Translations under genes and position numbers: made by a program
Assembly (NCBI GenBank): GCA_938743325.2
Contig: OW568865.1
Location: forward strand, 496,001-560,000
Reading direction: 5' to 3'
Length of the DNA stretch: 64,000 nucleotides
Source of the DNA: Pycnococcus provasolii
Lineage: Eukaryota; Chlorophyta; Pseudoscourfieldiophyceae; Pseudoscourfieldiales; Pycnococcaceae
In this document: positions 19,480-28,437 of the stretch, in pieces
How positions within the stretch are numbered: the first letter of the stretch is position 1
Layout of the letters: every line of letters begins with the position of its first letter
Notes under the pieces: generated by a model
What the model saw: only the letters and a program-made list of their open reading frames with translations
Databases searched by the model: none
What the model was told of the DNA's origin: nothing

Positions 19480-20819
19480 CGACCACAACCACAACCACAA
19501 CCACCATACCGCCGAGCGCGCTCTTCAGCTCAATCTATCTCAAGGCGAGAAGGCCATGGCTCGCTCTGTACAACCTCAGGCTGACGAGGCGAAGAGAGAG
19601 GGAGAACGGCGGCGGCAACGACGACGACGCGCCGACTTTCCTCGACCTGCTGCAGCCGGAGCTTCTCAACGAAATCATCGCGTGCTGCCCACCATACGCC
19701 GTGGGGCGATTTGCGTGCACGTGCGTGTACGCTTCCGAGCTGTGCAGGCAAGTTCGCGTGAGCGAGCGCATGTGCTTTGACGCTTACACAGAGTCCACCG
19801 TTGCGCAGCTGGAGTCGAACCACGACAATATGGCTTGGCTACTTGCGCCGCTGAGGTCGAGAAGAAGACGCGACGATCCAAGCATCGCGCTCGCGCACAA
19901 GGTGCTGCGACGCGAGTGCTGGGAGCTGTTTCGCGGATCGTGGCGCCTGATGTGGCTGTTCAAGCCTCGGCTGCGATTTGACGGCGTGTACGTTAGCCGC
20001 AACAGCTACGTTCGCTTCGGCGGCGCTCAGTGGCGAGCTTCGAAGCAGGTGAACCTCGTCGTGTACTATAGGATGTACAGATTCTATCCGGATGGAACTT
20101 GCGTGTATCGCACGACGCCCGCACCTCCTAGGCTCGCGGTGAAGGATCTGCACTGCAATCACCACATGGTCGAGCTGACTCGCAACGAGCAAGGTGCTGT
20201 GGAGGACCGCGGTGCACGGCGACGGGCTGCACGCGGTGGCCGTGGCGGCGGCGGCGCTGCTGCTGCTGATTGCACGCACGGCGCGGCGTCGACAAAAACG
20301 GGGAAAGTGATGCTCGGCCGATATCGCCTCGACAATTCAGGCGAAATTATGGTCTCCATCATGTATCCCGGAACGCGACCCACGGAGGTGAGAACGGAAC
20401 TTGTGGTGCGCTCAACATGTGCTGGCGCGTACAATCGTCTCGACGTGCTGAGTCTGACAACAGAGTACGAGGATCCCGCGCTAGCTGTGGAGCAGCGTCG
20501 CGCTCGCGCCGCGGCGGCGGCGGCCCAGCAGGCTGCAGCGGTCGCCGCGGCGGCACGCAATCCGCATACGGCGGCGGAGCGCTTTGGCGGTGGTGCTGCA
20601 CCCACGGTGGCTCTGATGGCGGCGAATGAGGAGACGCCAGCTACGCTAGACGGTGTCGATGCCGCGCCCGCTGCTGCCCTGCCTGAGGTGGATGGCCATC
20701 GATCAGTGGACATTGACCCGAATTCCGTCAAAAGTTATGTCTTCATACCTGAGGAGGAGGTGGAAACGCACTTACTCAATAAAGATGCCAGTGAACTGGA
20801 CTTCTTTGTTACTGGCTGA
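19476..20819 (+). CDS. FBXO9: F-box protein, FBXO9/Hrt3-like (SCF substrate receptor)
   Basis: 447 residues. After a poly-Thr start, residues about 52-90 form an F-box (LDLLQPELLNEIIACCPPYAVGRFACTC) for Skp1 binding. The following region matches FBXO9: WRLMWLFKPRLRFDGVYVSR, then YYRMYRFYPDGTCVYRTTP, and after a Gly/Ala-rich insertion GKVMLGRYRLDNSGEI. In animals and yeast this family is a receptor of SCF ubiquitin ligases, linked to TOR-related turnover in mammals. The usual N-terminal TPR of FBXO9 is absent. The C-terminal 100 residues are Ala-rich and poorly conserved. It overlaps the preceding small ORF by 4 nt and lacks its own obvious promoter. Confidence 0.82.
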   Translation: MTTTTTTTTTIPPSALFSSIYLKARRPWLALYNLRLTRRRERENGGGNDDDAPTFLDLLQPELLNEIIACCPPYAVGRFACTCVYASELCRQVRVSERMCFDAYTESTVAQLESNHDNMAWLLAPLRSRRRRDDPSIALAHKVLRRECWELFRGSWRLMWLFKPRLRFDGVYVSRNSYVRFGGAQWRASKQVNLVVYYRMYRFYPDGTCVYRTTPAPPRLAVKDLHCNHHMVELTRNEQGAVEDRGARRRAARGGRGGGGAAAADCTHGAASTKTGKVMLGRYRLDNSGEIMVSIMYPGTRPTEVRTELVVRSTCAGAYNRLDVLSLTTEYEDPALAVEQRRARAAAAAAQQAAAVAAAARNPHTAAERFGGGAAPTVALMAANEETPATLDGVDAAPAAALPEVDGHRSVDIDPNSVKSYVFIPEEEVETHLLNKDASELDFFVTG

Positions 20820-20880
20820 CTGGCATTTTGTTTGTTTCACATCCTTCTTTTCCCCTTCCTTCTTTTGCCAAAGTGCGCTT

Positions 20881-21318
20881 CTACTTCACCTCTTTGACCG
20901 CGTTGCCATCACAGTTGTCCTGCTTCTCCTGCTCCTTCTCCGCATCTGCCGTGAGCTTTTGCTTCTTCGCTACGGGGCTTACGGGCTGCTGTTCATCTTC
21001 CTCAGCATCGGCAGAGTCGGTATTAGCTATCAGCTCTTCCGTTGTTTTGTCGGGTGTTTCAATGGCGGAGGAATGAGGCTGCTTCTGAGGAGAATTTGGC
21101 TTTTGGGGTGGTGACTGCTGTTCGTCCGAGAGGATCTCTTCAACCTCCTTGAGTGTGTACTCCTCCTCATCGCCATCGTCGTAGACGACGTGGAACCACT
21201 TTTTCTTTTCATCGTAGGCGTTGACTTTACCGAAGAAGGTTCCATGTTTGCCGAAGGTCTTAGCCACGCGTCGTCCGATGAAGCGGTGCACGGGTGCGGT
21301 GTGCTTGACACGCGCCAT
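20881..21318 (-). CDS. Tudor/Agenet-like chromatin reader, small
   Basis: 145 residues from ATG at 21318; upstream codons in frame reach only a TTG. Residues about 10-60 form one Tudor-like barrel: RFIGRRVAKTFGKHGTFFGK, VNAYDEKKKWFHVVYDDGDE and EEYTLKEVEEIL, the pattern found in plant PTM/DDT-type and Agenet-like Tudor domains that read methylated or modified histone tails. The remainder is acidic, Lys/Gln-rich and disordered, with a possible basic nuclear signal (KKQKLT). Divergent from TruA. Ligand unknown. Confidence 0.72.
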   Translation of the reverse strand: MARVKHTAPVHRFIGRRVAKTFGKHGTFFGKVNAYDEKKKWFHVVYDDGDEEEYTLKEVEEILSDEQQSPPQKPNSPQKQPHSSAIETPDKTTEELIANTDSADAEEDEQQPVSPVAKKQKLTADAEKEQEKQDNCDGNAVKEVK

Positions 21319-21594
21319 GACTGCTTGTGCGGAACGGAGGAGGGAAATGCGTGACACGGAGCGAAGCAGACAGGGCTCGGAGGCCTGCTTTGTCTTTGTG
21401 TTTTTGAAGGAACCCGAACCGAACCGAAACAATACAACAGCGAACCCAAGACGTTCTGGTTAGGGGTTTGGAGTCTCGGTTAGGGTTTGGGGTCGCGGTT
21501 AGGGGTTTGGGGTTAGGGTTTTGGATGTTTCATTTTATTTTTGGATTGTTCTCATTCTGGTCCTATTTGGTCCTATTTGGTCTTACAGTACCCT
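21319..21594. promoter_or_regulatory. Divergent promoter with telomere-like repeats
   Basis: A 276-bp spacer between starts at 21318 (minus) and 21595 (plus). Degenerate telomere-like units (GGTTAGGGGTTTGG, GGTTAGGGTTTGGGG, GGGTTAGGGTTTT) fill 21459-21524. Confidence 0.6.
21459..21524 (+). repeat. Degenerate telomere-like repeats (GGTTAGGGGTTTGG type)
   Basis: Four spaced copies of a TTAGGG-like unit lie about 70-135 bp upstream of the TruA ATG. Confidence 0.8.
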
Positions 21595-22803
21595 ATGTCG
21601 CCTTCCTCGTCACCCGTGTCGTTGTGCCAGTCACAGGTTTCCTGCTTGTCGTCGACGCGATACCTGCTCGGCGTCGAGTACGCCGGCGCGCGCTTCCACG
21701 GCTTCCAGAGACAACCGCAGGAGAAACCGTCCGGCGAACACATTCGAACGGTACAAGGAACACTCGAGTCCGCGCTCTCCTTGTTCGCGGGATGTCCGGT
21801 GTCAGTCCTATCCTCCTCACGCACAGACACAGGCGTCCACGCGACTGAGAACATATGCGGGTGCGATATCACTCGCCTGCCTCGCAAAAAACGTAAGGAA
21901 CAAGCAGACAAAAACTCAGCAGCCTCAGCGGCGACGGCGGATGAGCCTGCGCCGCCGCCGCCGCCGCCGCCTCACGCGGGAAGTACGGTGCGCGACGCGG
22001 TCAACCACTATCTGAGACGTCATGGGAACGACGACATTCGCGTCACGGCGTGCATTCCCACACATCCGGAGTGGCACCCTCGTTTCTCCGCGCTCGGGCG
22101 CGTGTATCGCTACGTTCTGTGTGAGGGGGGAGCTGGCGGCGTGAGCATCTTCCAGCGAGGAACGTGCTGGTCGCTCGGAAGCAAGACTGCGTCAAGCCCG
22201 CTGAACGTTGACGCCATGCGAGACGCGGCGGCTAAGTTCCTAGGCGAGTATGACTTCACGAGCTTCCGCGCCAACGGCTGTCAGGCTGCCAGCCCAGTGC
22301 GCACGGTGACGACGTGCTCGGTGGATACGTTCGCCGTCGACGACCCGGGCGCCGGTGGCTTGAGCCCCTTCGCGGTGCATCCGTATCTGCTCCGTCCGAC
22401 GTCTGCGGCACTCGAGGCGGAGATTCAGGCTAGGACGACGTCGTCGCTAACGCCAGAGGACGAGGAGCGCGCGGCAAAGATTCCACGCACACCTTCGTCG
22501 AACGGATCGCCGGGGTCACGCTTCGTCGTCGTCACCGTGGGCAGTCCTGGATTTTTGTACCACCAAGTGCGTTTGATGGTGGGTGCGCTCGTTCTCGTGG
22601 GCACAGGCAAGATTACGCCGGAGGGTATCGCGCAGCTGCTAACCTCTCCCGTACCACCTTGGGAACAGAGCCCGAACTTGATGGCTGCCATGGCACCAGC
22701 TCACGGCCTCTTCTTATGCAGCGTTAAATATGACATTGCCTCGGTACTTTACGGAAAACCACGAGAGTCCATCGCTCAGCGAACTACCTCCATCCACGAC
22801 TAA
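21595..22803 (+). CDS. tRNA pseudouridine synthase, TruA family
   Basis: 402 residues from ATG at 21595. The catalytic aspartate lies in SSRTDTGVHATEN (about residue 82). Other family motifs are YLLGVEYAGARFHGFQRQP at the start of the core, the Arg-Val-Tyr strand GRVYRYVLCEG, DFTSFRANGC and GSPGFLYHQVRLMVGALVLVG near the end. Insertions between motifs are Pro-rich (run of eight Pro) or charged, making it longer than bacterial TruA (about 270). The N-terminus (about 20 residues, Ser-rich) could be an organelle signal. It should isomerise uridines in the anticodon arm, as for TruA/Pus3, or act in an organelle. Confidence 0.9.
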   Translation: MSPSSSPVSLCQSQVSCLSSTRYLLGVEYAGARFHGFQRQPQEKPSGEHIRTVQGTLESALSLFAGCPVSVLSSSRTDTGVHATENICGCDITRLPRKKRKEQADKNSAASAATADEPAPPPPPPPHAGSTVRDAVNHYLRRHGNDDIRVTACIPTHPEWHPRFSALGRVYRYVLCEGGAGGVSIFQRGTCWSLGSKTASSPLNVDAMRDAAAKFLGEYDFTSFRANGCQAASPVRTVTTCSVDTFAVDDPGAGGLSPFAVHPYLLRPTSAALEAEIQARTTSSLTPEDEERAAKIPRTPSSNGSPGSRFVVVTVGSPGFLYHQVRLMVGALVLVGTGKITPEGIAQLLTSPVPPWEQSPNLMAAMAPAHGLFLCSVKYDIASVLYGKPRESIAQRTTSIHD

Positions 22804-22876
22804 GTGTGTCGTTGTTTATTGGACACAAATGTATACGTTGATAAGAATATGAAATTTGTACTACGATAAATTTACT

Positions 22877-23218
22877 TCACTTCAGGTGGTCTTCGGGAGT
22901 CACGCGCTTCTCGTTCGTGTTGGAGTTGAAGTAGTTTGTCTTGCGCAGCCGCGCGACGGCAATTTGCCACTGGTTTTCCGTGACGAGTGTTTTGCTGCAG
23001 CGCAGCGGTTGCTTTTGTGCGTCACTTCGCAGGCTGTATTTCTCTCCACCCTTCATGAAGTTAATTTTCGCACCCGTGTGGCTGCTCTTGAGCGGCTTAG
23101 GTGCTCTTGCGGCGATGCTGACGATGATAGCCCCGCTCAGCGGGTCGGTGGTTTTGATGAGACCGATGGCGTCGCGAAAGTCGCGGCCACCGTCGCACTG
23201 GTTGTACATGGAAGTCAT
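22877..23218 (-). CDS. Hypothetical protein, 113 aa
   Basis: A clean ATG-initiated frame (23218 to 22877), 74 bp beyond the convergent TruA gene. The protein is basic and soluble, with motifs ADPLSG-like TTDPLSGAIIVSI and a C-terminal basic helix QWQIAVARLRKTNYFNS. It has no signal peptide. Composition and codon use look like a real gene but no family was recognised. Confidence 0.6.
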   Translation of the reverse strand: MTSMYNQCDGGRDFRDAIGLIKTTDPLSGAIIVSIAARAPKPLKSSHTGAKINFMKGGEKYSLRSDAQKQPLRCSKTLVTENQWQIAVARLRKTNYFNSNTNEKRVTPEDHLK

Positions 23219-23672
23219 CCTTGCGTGATATCAAGGTGAAACTGTGGATAGCGGCGTAACGCAAGAAGGAGACGAGCGCTGAGACGTCGTTCGAGCGAGA
23301 GCGAGCGAGTGCACACCTTAAGGCTTGTGATGGGACTGTATGCACTGCGTGCAAGAGTGATGTAAAAGTACGGGACGGGACGAGGCGGAGGCCCTCTACA
23401 TATGGTAAAAGGTCTGGGCCCCCCCACTACCCTATCGTAACCAACCAGAAAACGAACGACGGCCGAACGAACACGAACACGAACACGAAGAGCGAGGTTG
23501 CCGACGACGACGACGACCAGGTTAATCAACGGTTGATCTGGTCACGACAATTCCACAGACCATCAATTCGACAACGCCTTATTGTCAACGGATTAATTGA
23601 ACGCAACCAATTGGGACAGACGGAGACTCCCGACCAAAGCACGCATGATGCATGCCATGCCATGCCTTGGGT
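23219..23672. other. Intergenic region left of the transposon-like element
   Basis: Holds the promoter side of the 113-aa gene. A homopolymeric C run (23421-23427) and a GAACACGAACACGAAC repeat (23466-23488) are present. No gene is supported. Confidence 0.5.
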
Positions 23673-23682
23673 CATTATTGGG
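23673..23682 (+). repeat. Target-site duplication, left copy (10 bp)
   Basis: CATTATTGGG directly precedes the left terminal repeat and is repeated exactly at 24451-24460 after the right terminal repeat. Confidence 0.85.
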
Positions 23683-24450
23683 GAGTTTTCGCCTGAAGTG
23701 GACCAAAAATGCCGAATTTCGCCTGAAGTGGACCGTTAGCTAACCCTAGCCATAACCCTAACCCTAATCCCTAACCCTAGCCCTAACCATCCCTCTGAAC
23801 GGACAGGACAGGCAGTGGCCGACTGGGAGCTAATCCCCCCCAAAAAAGGGGGGGTTGCGGCCAAAATTGGGGAAAATTAGTCCCCCGACCAATTCTGTCG
23901 ACCAATCCCCGGTCAGGTTGGTTGGGGACAACATCCCGGCGCCATGGCGTCGTCGCCGGCGGTGGTGGCGCGCGTAGTGGGGCAGTCTGAGGTGTATGGC
24001 TGGTGGGCAGGCTCACAGGCTGACAGGTGGGGGACTGGTTGACCTCATGTAAGTTGATCTTGTAACATCATGAACAACCTCTTGTCCCATAACCTTAAGG
24101 TCAACCCACTTTCCCTTAAGGTCGCATCCCCCCTCCATGTAGGTTTCATGTTCGAAGATGTTGTTACATGGAGCTTACATGAGTCTTACCAACAAGGCAT
24201 AAGCCAGCCGCGACGCCGCGTAGCCAGTGAGCCAGCCATACGACACAGACTGCGCTACTACGGGTGCCGGTACCGCCGGCGACGACGCCATGGTATCGGC
24301 ATGTTGGTCAAAGAAGTCGTGGACTCGTGGGTGTAGAGTTAGGGATTAGGGTGTAGGGTTAGGGATTAGGGTTAGGGTTATGGCTAGGGTTAGCTAACGG
24401 TCCACTTCAGGCGAAATTCGGCATTTTTGGTCCACTTCAGGCGAAAACTC
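23683..24450. mobile_element. Non-autonomous DNA transposon (Mutator-like MITE), 768 bp, 97-bp TIRs
   Basis: The ends are perfect inverted repeats of 97 bp, starting GAGTTTTCGCCTGAAGTGGA on both strands. Each TIR has two copies of a CGCCTGAAGTGGACC unit, then GTTAGCTAACCC and a telomere-like tract of CCCTAA/CCCTAG units. A 10-bp direct repeat flanks the element, within the 9-11 bp typical of Mutator-like elements. The interior has nested imperfect inverted repeats (GCCATGGCGTCGTCGCCGGC at 23941 and its complement near 24270; CATGTAAG/CTTACATG) around two CCTTAAGG palindromes. No transposase frame is present, so mobility would need a partner element. The identical TIRs and intact target duplication suggest recent insertion. 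Confidence 0.85.
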
Positions 24451-24460
24451 CATTATTGGG
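24451..24460 (+). repeat. Target-site duplication, right copy (10 bp)
   Basis: CATTATTGGG, identical to 23673-23682. Confidence 0.85.
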
Positions 24461-24676
24461 TGTCCACCATCATCGCATTAAATGCAAGTCATATGTAAAG
24501 CAAACACGATAATACAGTAGATGGGTGACCGGTCAGGTCCTTCCTAAAGGTGTACCCTAGGCGAGAACGACTTTTTTTTATCGGGCAGTTTGGGGGTTTC
24601 GGGTTCGGGGTTCGGGTTTGGGTTCGGGAGAGGTTTTTTTTGAGTCCATTTTTTTCATCCCACGTGGCGTCCTCCC

Positions 24677-25891
24677 ATGGCGGCGGCGTCACACCGCCTC
24701 GCGCCAGGCGCCGCGCACGCACCGCAAGCACGCTCAGCGCGTCTTCGCGCGAAACACGCACCTGCTCATACGCAGAACAGGACACGTGCTCGTGTGCCGC
24801 AATGCTCGGGCCAGCTTGCAGGGCACGCCTCGCTCACGGATATGCTCGAGGTCGCAATCACGACGCGAGAACGCGCGGAGTTTTTTGCTCGTGCAGAGCG
24901 AGAAGATACGAACGCCATGCGGCTCTTTCACGGGGAAGAGGGGTGCCCCGGTTTGGCTGTGGATCGATATGGGTCCGTCGCGCTCGTGCAGAGCTGGCGC
25001 GAGCCACTCAACGCGACGCAGAAGGCTGAGGTGCGCGAGTTCCTTCTCAGCCGCATCCCCGCCCTGAATCGTGTCGTGTTCCACCTTAGGGGCGCCGCAG
25101 CCCGCCGTGCTGCCGTGGAAAGCGGTGACAGCTTAGGCACTGTGCGCGAAGACGATGTGAATGAGGATCTCACCACGTTCAGAGAACTTGGACTGAATTA
25201 TGCTTTTCAGCCCCTGAGAAAAGGTGGCGATCCTTCTCTCTTCCTCGACTTCAGACCGGTAAGACGATGGGTGCGTGATCATTCCGAGGGTGCAGACGTC
25301 CTCAACCTCTTCTCGTACACGTGCGGAATCGGCGTTGCGGCTGCCGCAGGCGGTGCCGCCTCCGTGCTGAACGTCGACCACTCGCAAACTTACCTAGACT
25401 ATGGACGGACGAACGCCGAGCTCAACAACGTGAGCATGTCCAATCTCGCAGAAGACTTCTTTCCAGCCGCGCGACAGCTTGCAGGCTTGCCCATGAAGGG
25501 GCGCGCGGTAAGAAACGGCCGTGGACGACGTGGTGCACGTGCTCGAAGGTTCTCCAAGATGAACCCGCAATGCTTCGACATTGTCGTGCTCGACCCGCCG
25601 ACGAAAACAAAGACGCCGTTTGGCGCTGTTGACATCAAAAATGATTATGCCGCCCTGTCGAAGCCAGCTCTTCTCGCCACGCGGCCAGGCGGTGTTTTGG
25701 TGGCATCTAATCACGCTCACGATGTCCTAGCGGAGGACTGGATCGAGTCGGTGGTTCGTTGTGGAAAAAAAGCCGGCAGACCTGTGGCCGATGCTCGATT
25801 GCTCGAAGTAGAGTGTGACGACGACGACTTTAGATCACCGAATAAGCCGCACCTACTGAAGGTTGGCCTCTTTACCACAGAGTTTGGGTAA
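24677..25891 (+). CDS. SAM-dependent rRNA cytosine methyltransferase, RlmI-like (organellar)
   Basis: 404 residues. The first 50 are Ala/Arg/His-rich without acids, like a plastid or mitochondrial presequence. Residues about 85-110 include GLAVDRYGSVALVQSW, typical of the RlmI/YccW N-terminal part. A class I methyltransferase fold follows: motif I VLNLFSYTCGIGVAAAAGGA (about 215-235), then NVDHSQ for the SAM ribose, and motif IV DIVVLDPPT (about 308). The family makes 5-methylcytosine in bacterial large-subunit rRNA, so an organellar ribosome is the likely target (inference). An Arg-rich insertion (NGRGRRGARARR) lies between motifs. Degenerate GGGTTCGGG-type repeats (24589-24635) lie just upstream. 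Confidence 0.8.
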   Translation: MAAASHRLAPGAAHAPQARSARLRAKHAPAHTQNRTRARVPQCSGQLAGHASLTDMLEVAITTRERAEFFARAEREDTNAMRLFHGEEGCPGLAVDRYGSVALVQSWREPLNATQKAEVREFLLSRIPALNRVVFHLRGAAARRAAVESGDSLGTVREDDVNEDLTTFRELGLNYAFQPLRKGGDPSLFLDFRPVRRWVRDHSEGADVLNLFSYTCGIGVAAAAGGAASVLNVDHSQTYLDYGRTNAELNNVSMSNLAEDFFPAARQLAGLPMKGRAVRNGRGRRGARARRFSKMNPQCFDIVVLDPPTKTKTPFGAVDIKNDYAALSKPALLATRPGGVLVASNHAHDVLAEDWIESVVRCGKKAGRPVADARLLEVECDDDDFRSPNKPHLLKVGLFTTEFG

Positions 25892-26103
25892 AAAGTATTT
25901 CTCATTCATGTACATACTTAACTAATTCGTGAGGTAACGTTTCACATACTGTAATCCCTTCCCTTCGTCTTGTGACTCTTGTTCCCACTATCTCAACCCC
26001 GAAATGAATTGGAATTGGCTCCGTTTTAGTTGGTATTTTTCGTCCGCGTTTTCCCGTTGGCGAAGGTTCCATTGTTTACCTGTTTCATGTCCGCATAATA
26101 AAG

Positions 26104-26724
26104 ATGGCAGCGCCGTTCCCGCTCTCCTCGTATGCGCGCGCAACGTCGCGCCTTCTTTCAGGGCGCTCGCATATAGGGATTGAAATGATGGAGCTTTGGA
26201 AGGAACCTCTCCCGCTTCGCCTGGACGCGAAGTGGACGCCCGCTCCGTTCCTCGTGCGGCTCGCAATCCTTTTCGGAGGTGATTCTCACGGAAGCGAGTC
26301 ATCGGTTACTTTGCAGAAGTGCCTGCTCGCTGCGCGCGACGATGTGTGCACGCGCATTGACGGCTTTGACGCAAACTCGCAACCCACGAGCGCGGCATCC
26401 GTCGCGTCTCTCGTACGCGTGCTCGCACCGGAAATACACGATGTCAACGCCTTCATGCCAGGACAGGAAGATGCACAGACGCGCATAGGCCAACTTGTCG
26501 ACGACGTCGTACACGGCCACGAGTGCGAGCAGACAATTCTCGACATGCACGGAGTCAGCGACGCATGGAGAATGCACTTCGCGGAGAACGCGAAACGAAC
26601 ACCCGAAGCTAACGACGCCGCCACTTCCGTCGAGATTTGGGAGTACGCAGTGGCACTCAGAAGTCAATTTGTCACGCGCTTCGTGCTGAGCTTCATGCAA
26701 CGCGTCATCAAGGCAACTTCGTGA
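26104..26724 (+). CDS. Hypothetical protein, 206 aa
   Basis: ATG at 26104, stop 26724, with a TGTAA motif about 20 nt after the stop. The protein is helical and soluble with an acidic middle. Notable segments are LVRVLAPEIHDVNAFMPGQE and QLVDDVVHGHECEQTILDMH. Residues 1-25 (PLSSYARATSRLLSGR) could be an organelle signal. No family was recognised. Convergent with the following minus-strand gene (87 bp apart). Confidence 0.65.
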   Translation: MAAPFPLSSYARATSRLLSGRSHIGIEMMELWKEPLPLRLDAKWTPAPFLVRLAILFGGDSHGSESSVTLQKCLLAARDDVCTRIDGFDANSQPTSAASVASLVRVLAPEIHDVNAFMPGQEDAQTRIGQLVDDVVHGHECEQTILDMHGVSDAWRMHFAENAKRTPEANDAATSVEIWEYAVALRSQFVTRFVLSFMQRVIKATS

Positions 26725-26811
26725 TGTCCATTGCGCCGAATCGACTGTAAGAATATTTTTTGTGTAACAAGTCTAAAGTTGTTCGCCACTTTGGCAAGAA
26801 AATCTATCAAG

Positions 26812-27780
26812 TCACGCAGGTATGCTGATCGCAAGCTCGAGTCCCGTGGCGCGCAGAACGAGATGGCTGTCATCCTCCGGGTCCGTGAGAGGGTTGCCTC
26901 GTCGGATAGTCATGGGAATGCGTGGCGCGATGACAGTTGGTATGCGACCGCTTCTGGTGCTTCCCAGCGGGATGGCGACGTGAAGCCAGTCGATCGGCAC
27001 TTCGCCGCGCGCGTACCTTTGTAGGCCTCCGCAGAGAAATGCTCCCACGGCCACCGCTGCGCTGAGCTCGGGCTTGTCTGGCGCCACGTCGCACGCGAAG
27101 ATGGGCTTGCCGGTTCCCCACTGATGTCCAAGTCGTAGTGTAAGGTTGGAGTTGAGGTAGCCGAGCCCGTCAGCTCGTATGGGCTTACGCACTTCCACCA
27201 TAGTATTGCTGACGGTAGCCGTCATGCCTTCGTTGAGCGGCACCTTGCGTCGTCGCCGGCGCTGGCTTTTTGGAGTACCCGGTGGCGGAGGTGGTGGTGG
27301 TGACGGCCCGAGTGGGAAAGACGCTGAGAATGCAGGTCGTACGGAGAGTGGGGGTAAGACTTCGTTGCTGACTTCCGAAACGTCTCCTCCCACGTGCTTA
27401 CGAAACGTGCGTTCGAGCGCGTTTCGAGCTCGTTCTGGCAGAGGTGCGGTGACGTCGACTCCAACCGTCGCGACCACCGCCGCAGCTTTGCTGGTTGCGC
27501 TTCTCCTTCCGATTCTGAGTGTTTTTCGCAGTCGATATGTGCACGTTCGTAGGTCAAGTCCGTCGATTCTAAGATTTCTTATTCCTCCCGCGGGAACGTG
27601 TCCCGCCGACTGTTCGTCGTTTCCGGCCAGGGACGACGTTGAAGATCGAGCTTCATCCTTCTCTTCCAGCGAGGCACCAGGCGAGGCACCAGCACCACCA
27701 CCACTATGATAAGGGTCTTGCACGTCTGCTGACGAGATTCCAAGAGCTTGCAGGTGCGCGGCCGCGGACAGGGACGACAT
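26812..27780 (-). CDS. Hypothetical protein, 322 aa, beta-rich C-terminus
   Basis: ATG at 27780. Residues 1-65 are Ser/Gly/Ala-rich and disordered. Residues 65-320 alternate hydrophobic and polar residues like a beta-barrel or beta-sandwich (TYRLRKTLRIG, ATVGVDVTAPLP, LNSNLTLRLGHQWG, HLVLRATGLELAISIPA), interrupted by a Pro run and a Lys/Arg cluster (SQRRRRRRKVP). An organelle outer-membrane barrel is one reading, not a family match. Divergent from LST8 through a telomere-like promoter. Confidence 0.6.
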   Translation of the reverse strand: MSSLSAAAHLQALGISSADVQDPYHSGGGAGASPGASLEEKDEARSSTSSLAGNDEQSAGHVPAGGIRNLRIDGLDLRTCTYRLRKTLRIGRRSATSKAAAVVATVGVDVTAPLPERARNALERTFRKHVGGDVSEVSNEVLPPLSVRPAFSASFPLGPSPPPPPPPGTPKSQRRRRRKVPLNEGMTATVSNTMVEVRKPIRADGLGYLNSNLTLRLGHQWGTGKPIFACDVAPDKPELSAAVAVGAFLCGGLQRYARGEVPIDWLHVAIPLGSTRSGRIPTVIAPRIPMTIRRGNPLTDPEDDSHLVLRATGLELAISIPA

Positions 27781-28437
27781 GCCTCAAGTTGAAAAAAAGA
27801 AAATGCAAATGAAACAGTCCTGAGAAAAACAACTCAAAGGAACAGGCGACGGTCAAACCAAACGACTTGTGCAAGTCTACCAACTACATAGTCTATTTGG
27901 TAAGGTGAAATAGAACGGAGAATCACACTATCACAGTCTAATCTTACGTGGTATTGTACATTGTATGGTCTGACAGGACAGGACAGGACCCCATTTGTAA
28001 ATACTTTGTTGTTGTCGCCATCACATCACTCAATCAGAAGCAGAATATCAGACAGACCGGCCGAAGCACTGAAGCAGAAGACGTCAGATGTCAGGATGGA
28101 TTGGTTCTCCAACAAACGGTCATTTCCATCATGCCTCCCATCCTCCCTGCTGTTGAGCTTTGTCAAAGTTAGGGTAGAGTGGTTAGGGTTAGGGTTATGA
28201 GTAGGGGTTAGGGGTTAGGGGTTCGAGTTCGGGGTTAGGGGTTAGGATTCGGGTTCAATTTCCTAGCTAACCGTAGGAGGCGTTGGTTCTTCCCCCTGGC
28301 ACCTTGCTGGCACTGGTTGCCTAGGCGGCGGCGAACGCGTCCCATCCCATCCCATCACAATCCCATCACATCGTCTTCCGCCTGACGAATTCATTCATAT
28401 CAGTCAGTGCTCCAGTTTCTCGTTCTTATAGTTACTT
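27781..28437. promoter_or_regulatory. Divergent promoter region upstream of LST8
   Basis: A 657-bp spacer between starts at 27780 (minus) and 28438 (plus). It includes an ACAGGACAGGACAGG repeat (27972-27987), telomere-like repeats (28171-28250) and CCCATCCCATCACA repeats (28340-28368). The short plus frames (27948-28200) have no domain character. Confidence 0.5.
28171..28250 (+). repeat. Telomere-like repeats upstream of LST8
   Basis: GTTAGGGTTAGGGTTATG followed by several GGGGTTAGGGGTTAGG-type copies and a GTTCGGGGTTAGGGG run. Confidence 0.85.

Noticed and set aside
24677-25891. Bacterial contamination, because of the RlmI-like, MnmE and TruA genes
   Set aside because: These genes have targeting-like N-termini and lie among clearly eukaryotic genes on the same sequence, so organelle-derived nuclear genes are the simpler explanation.
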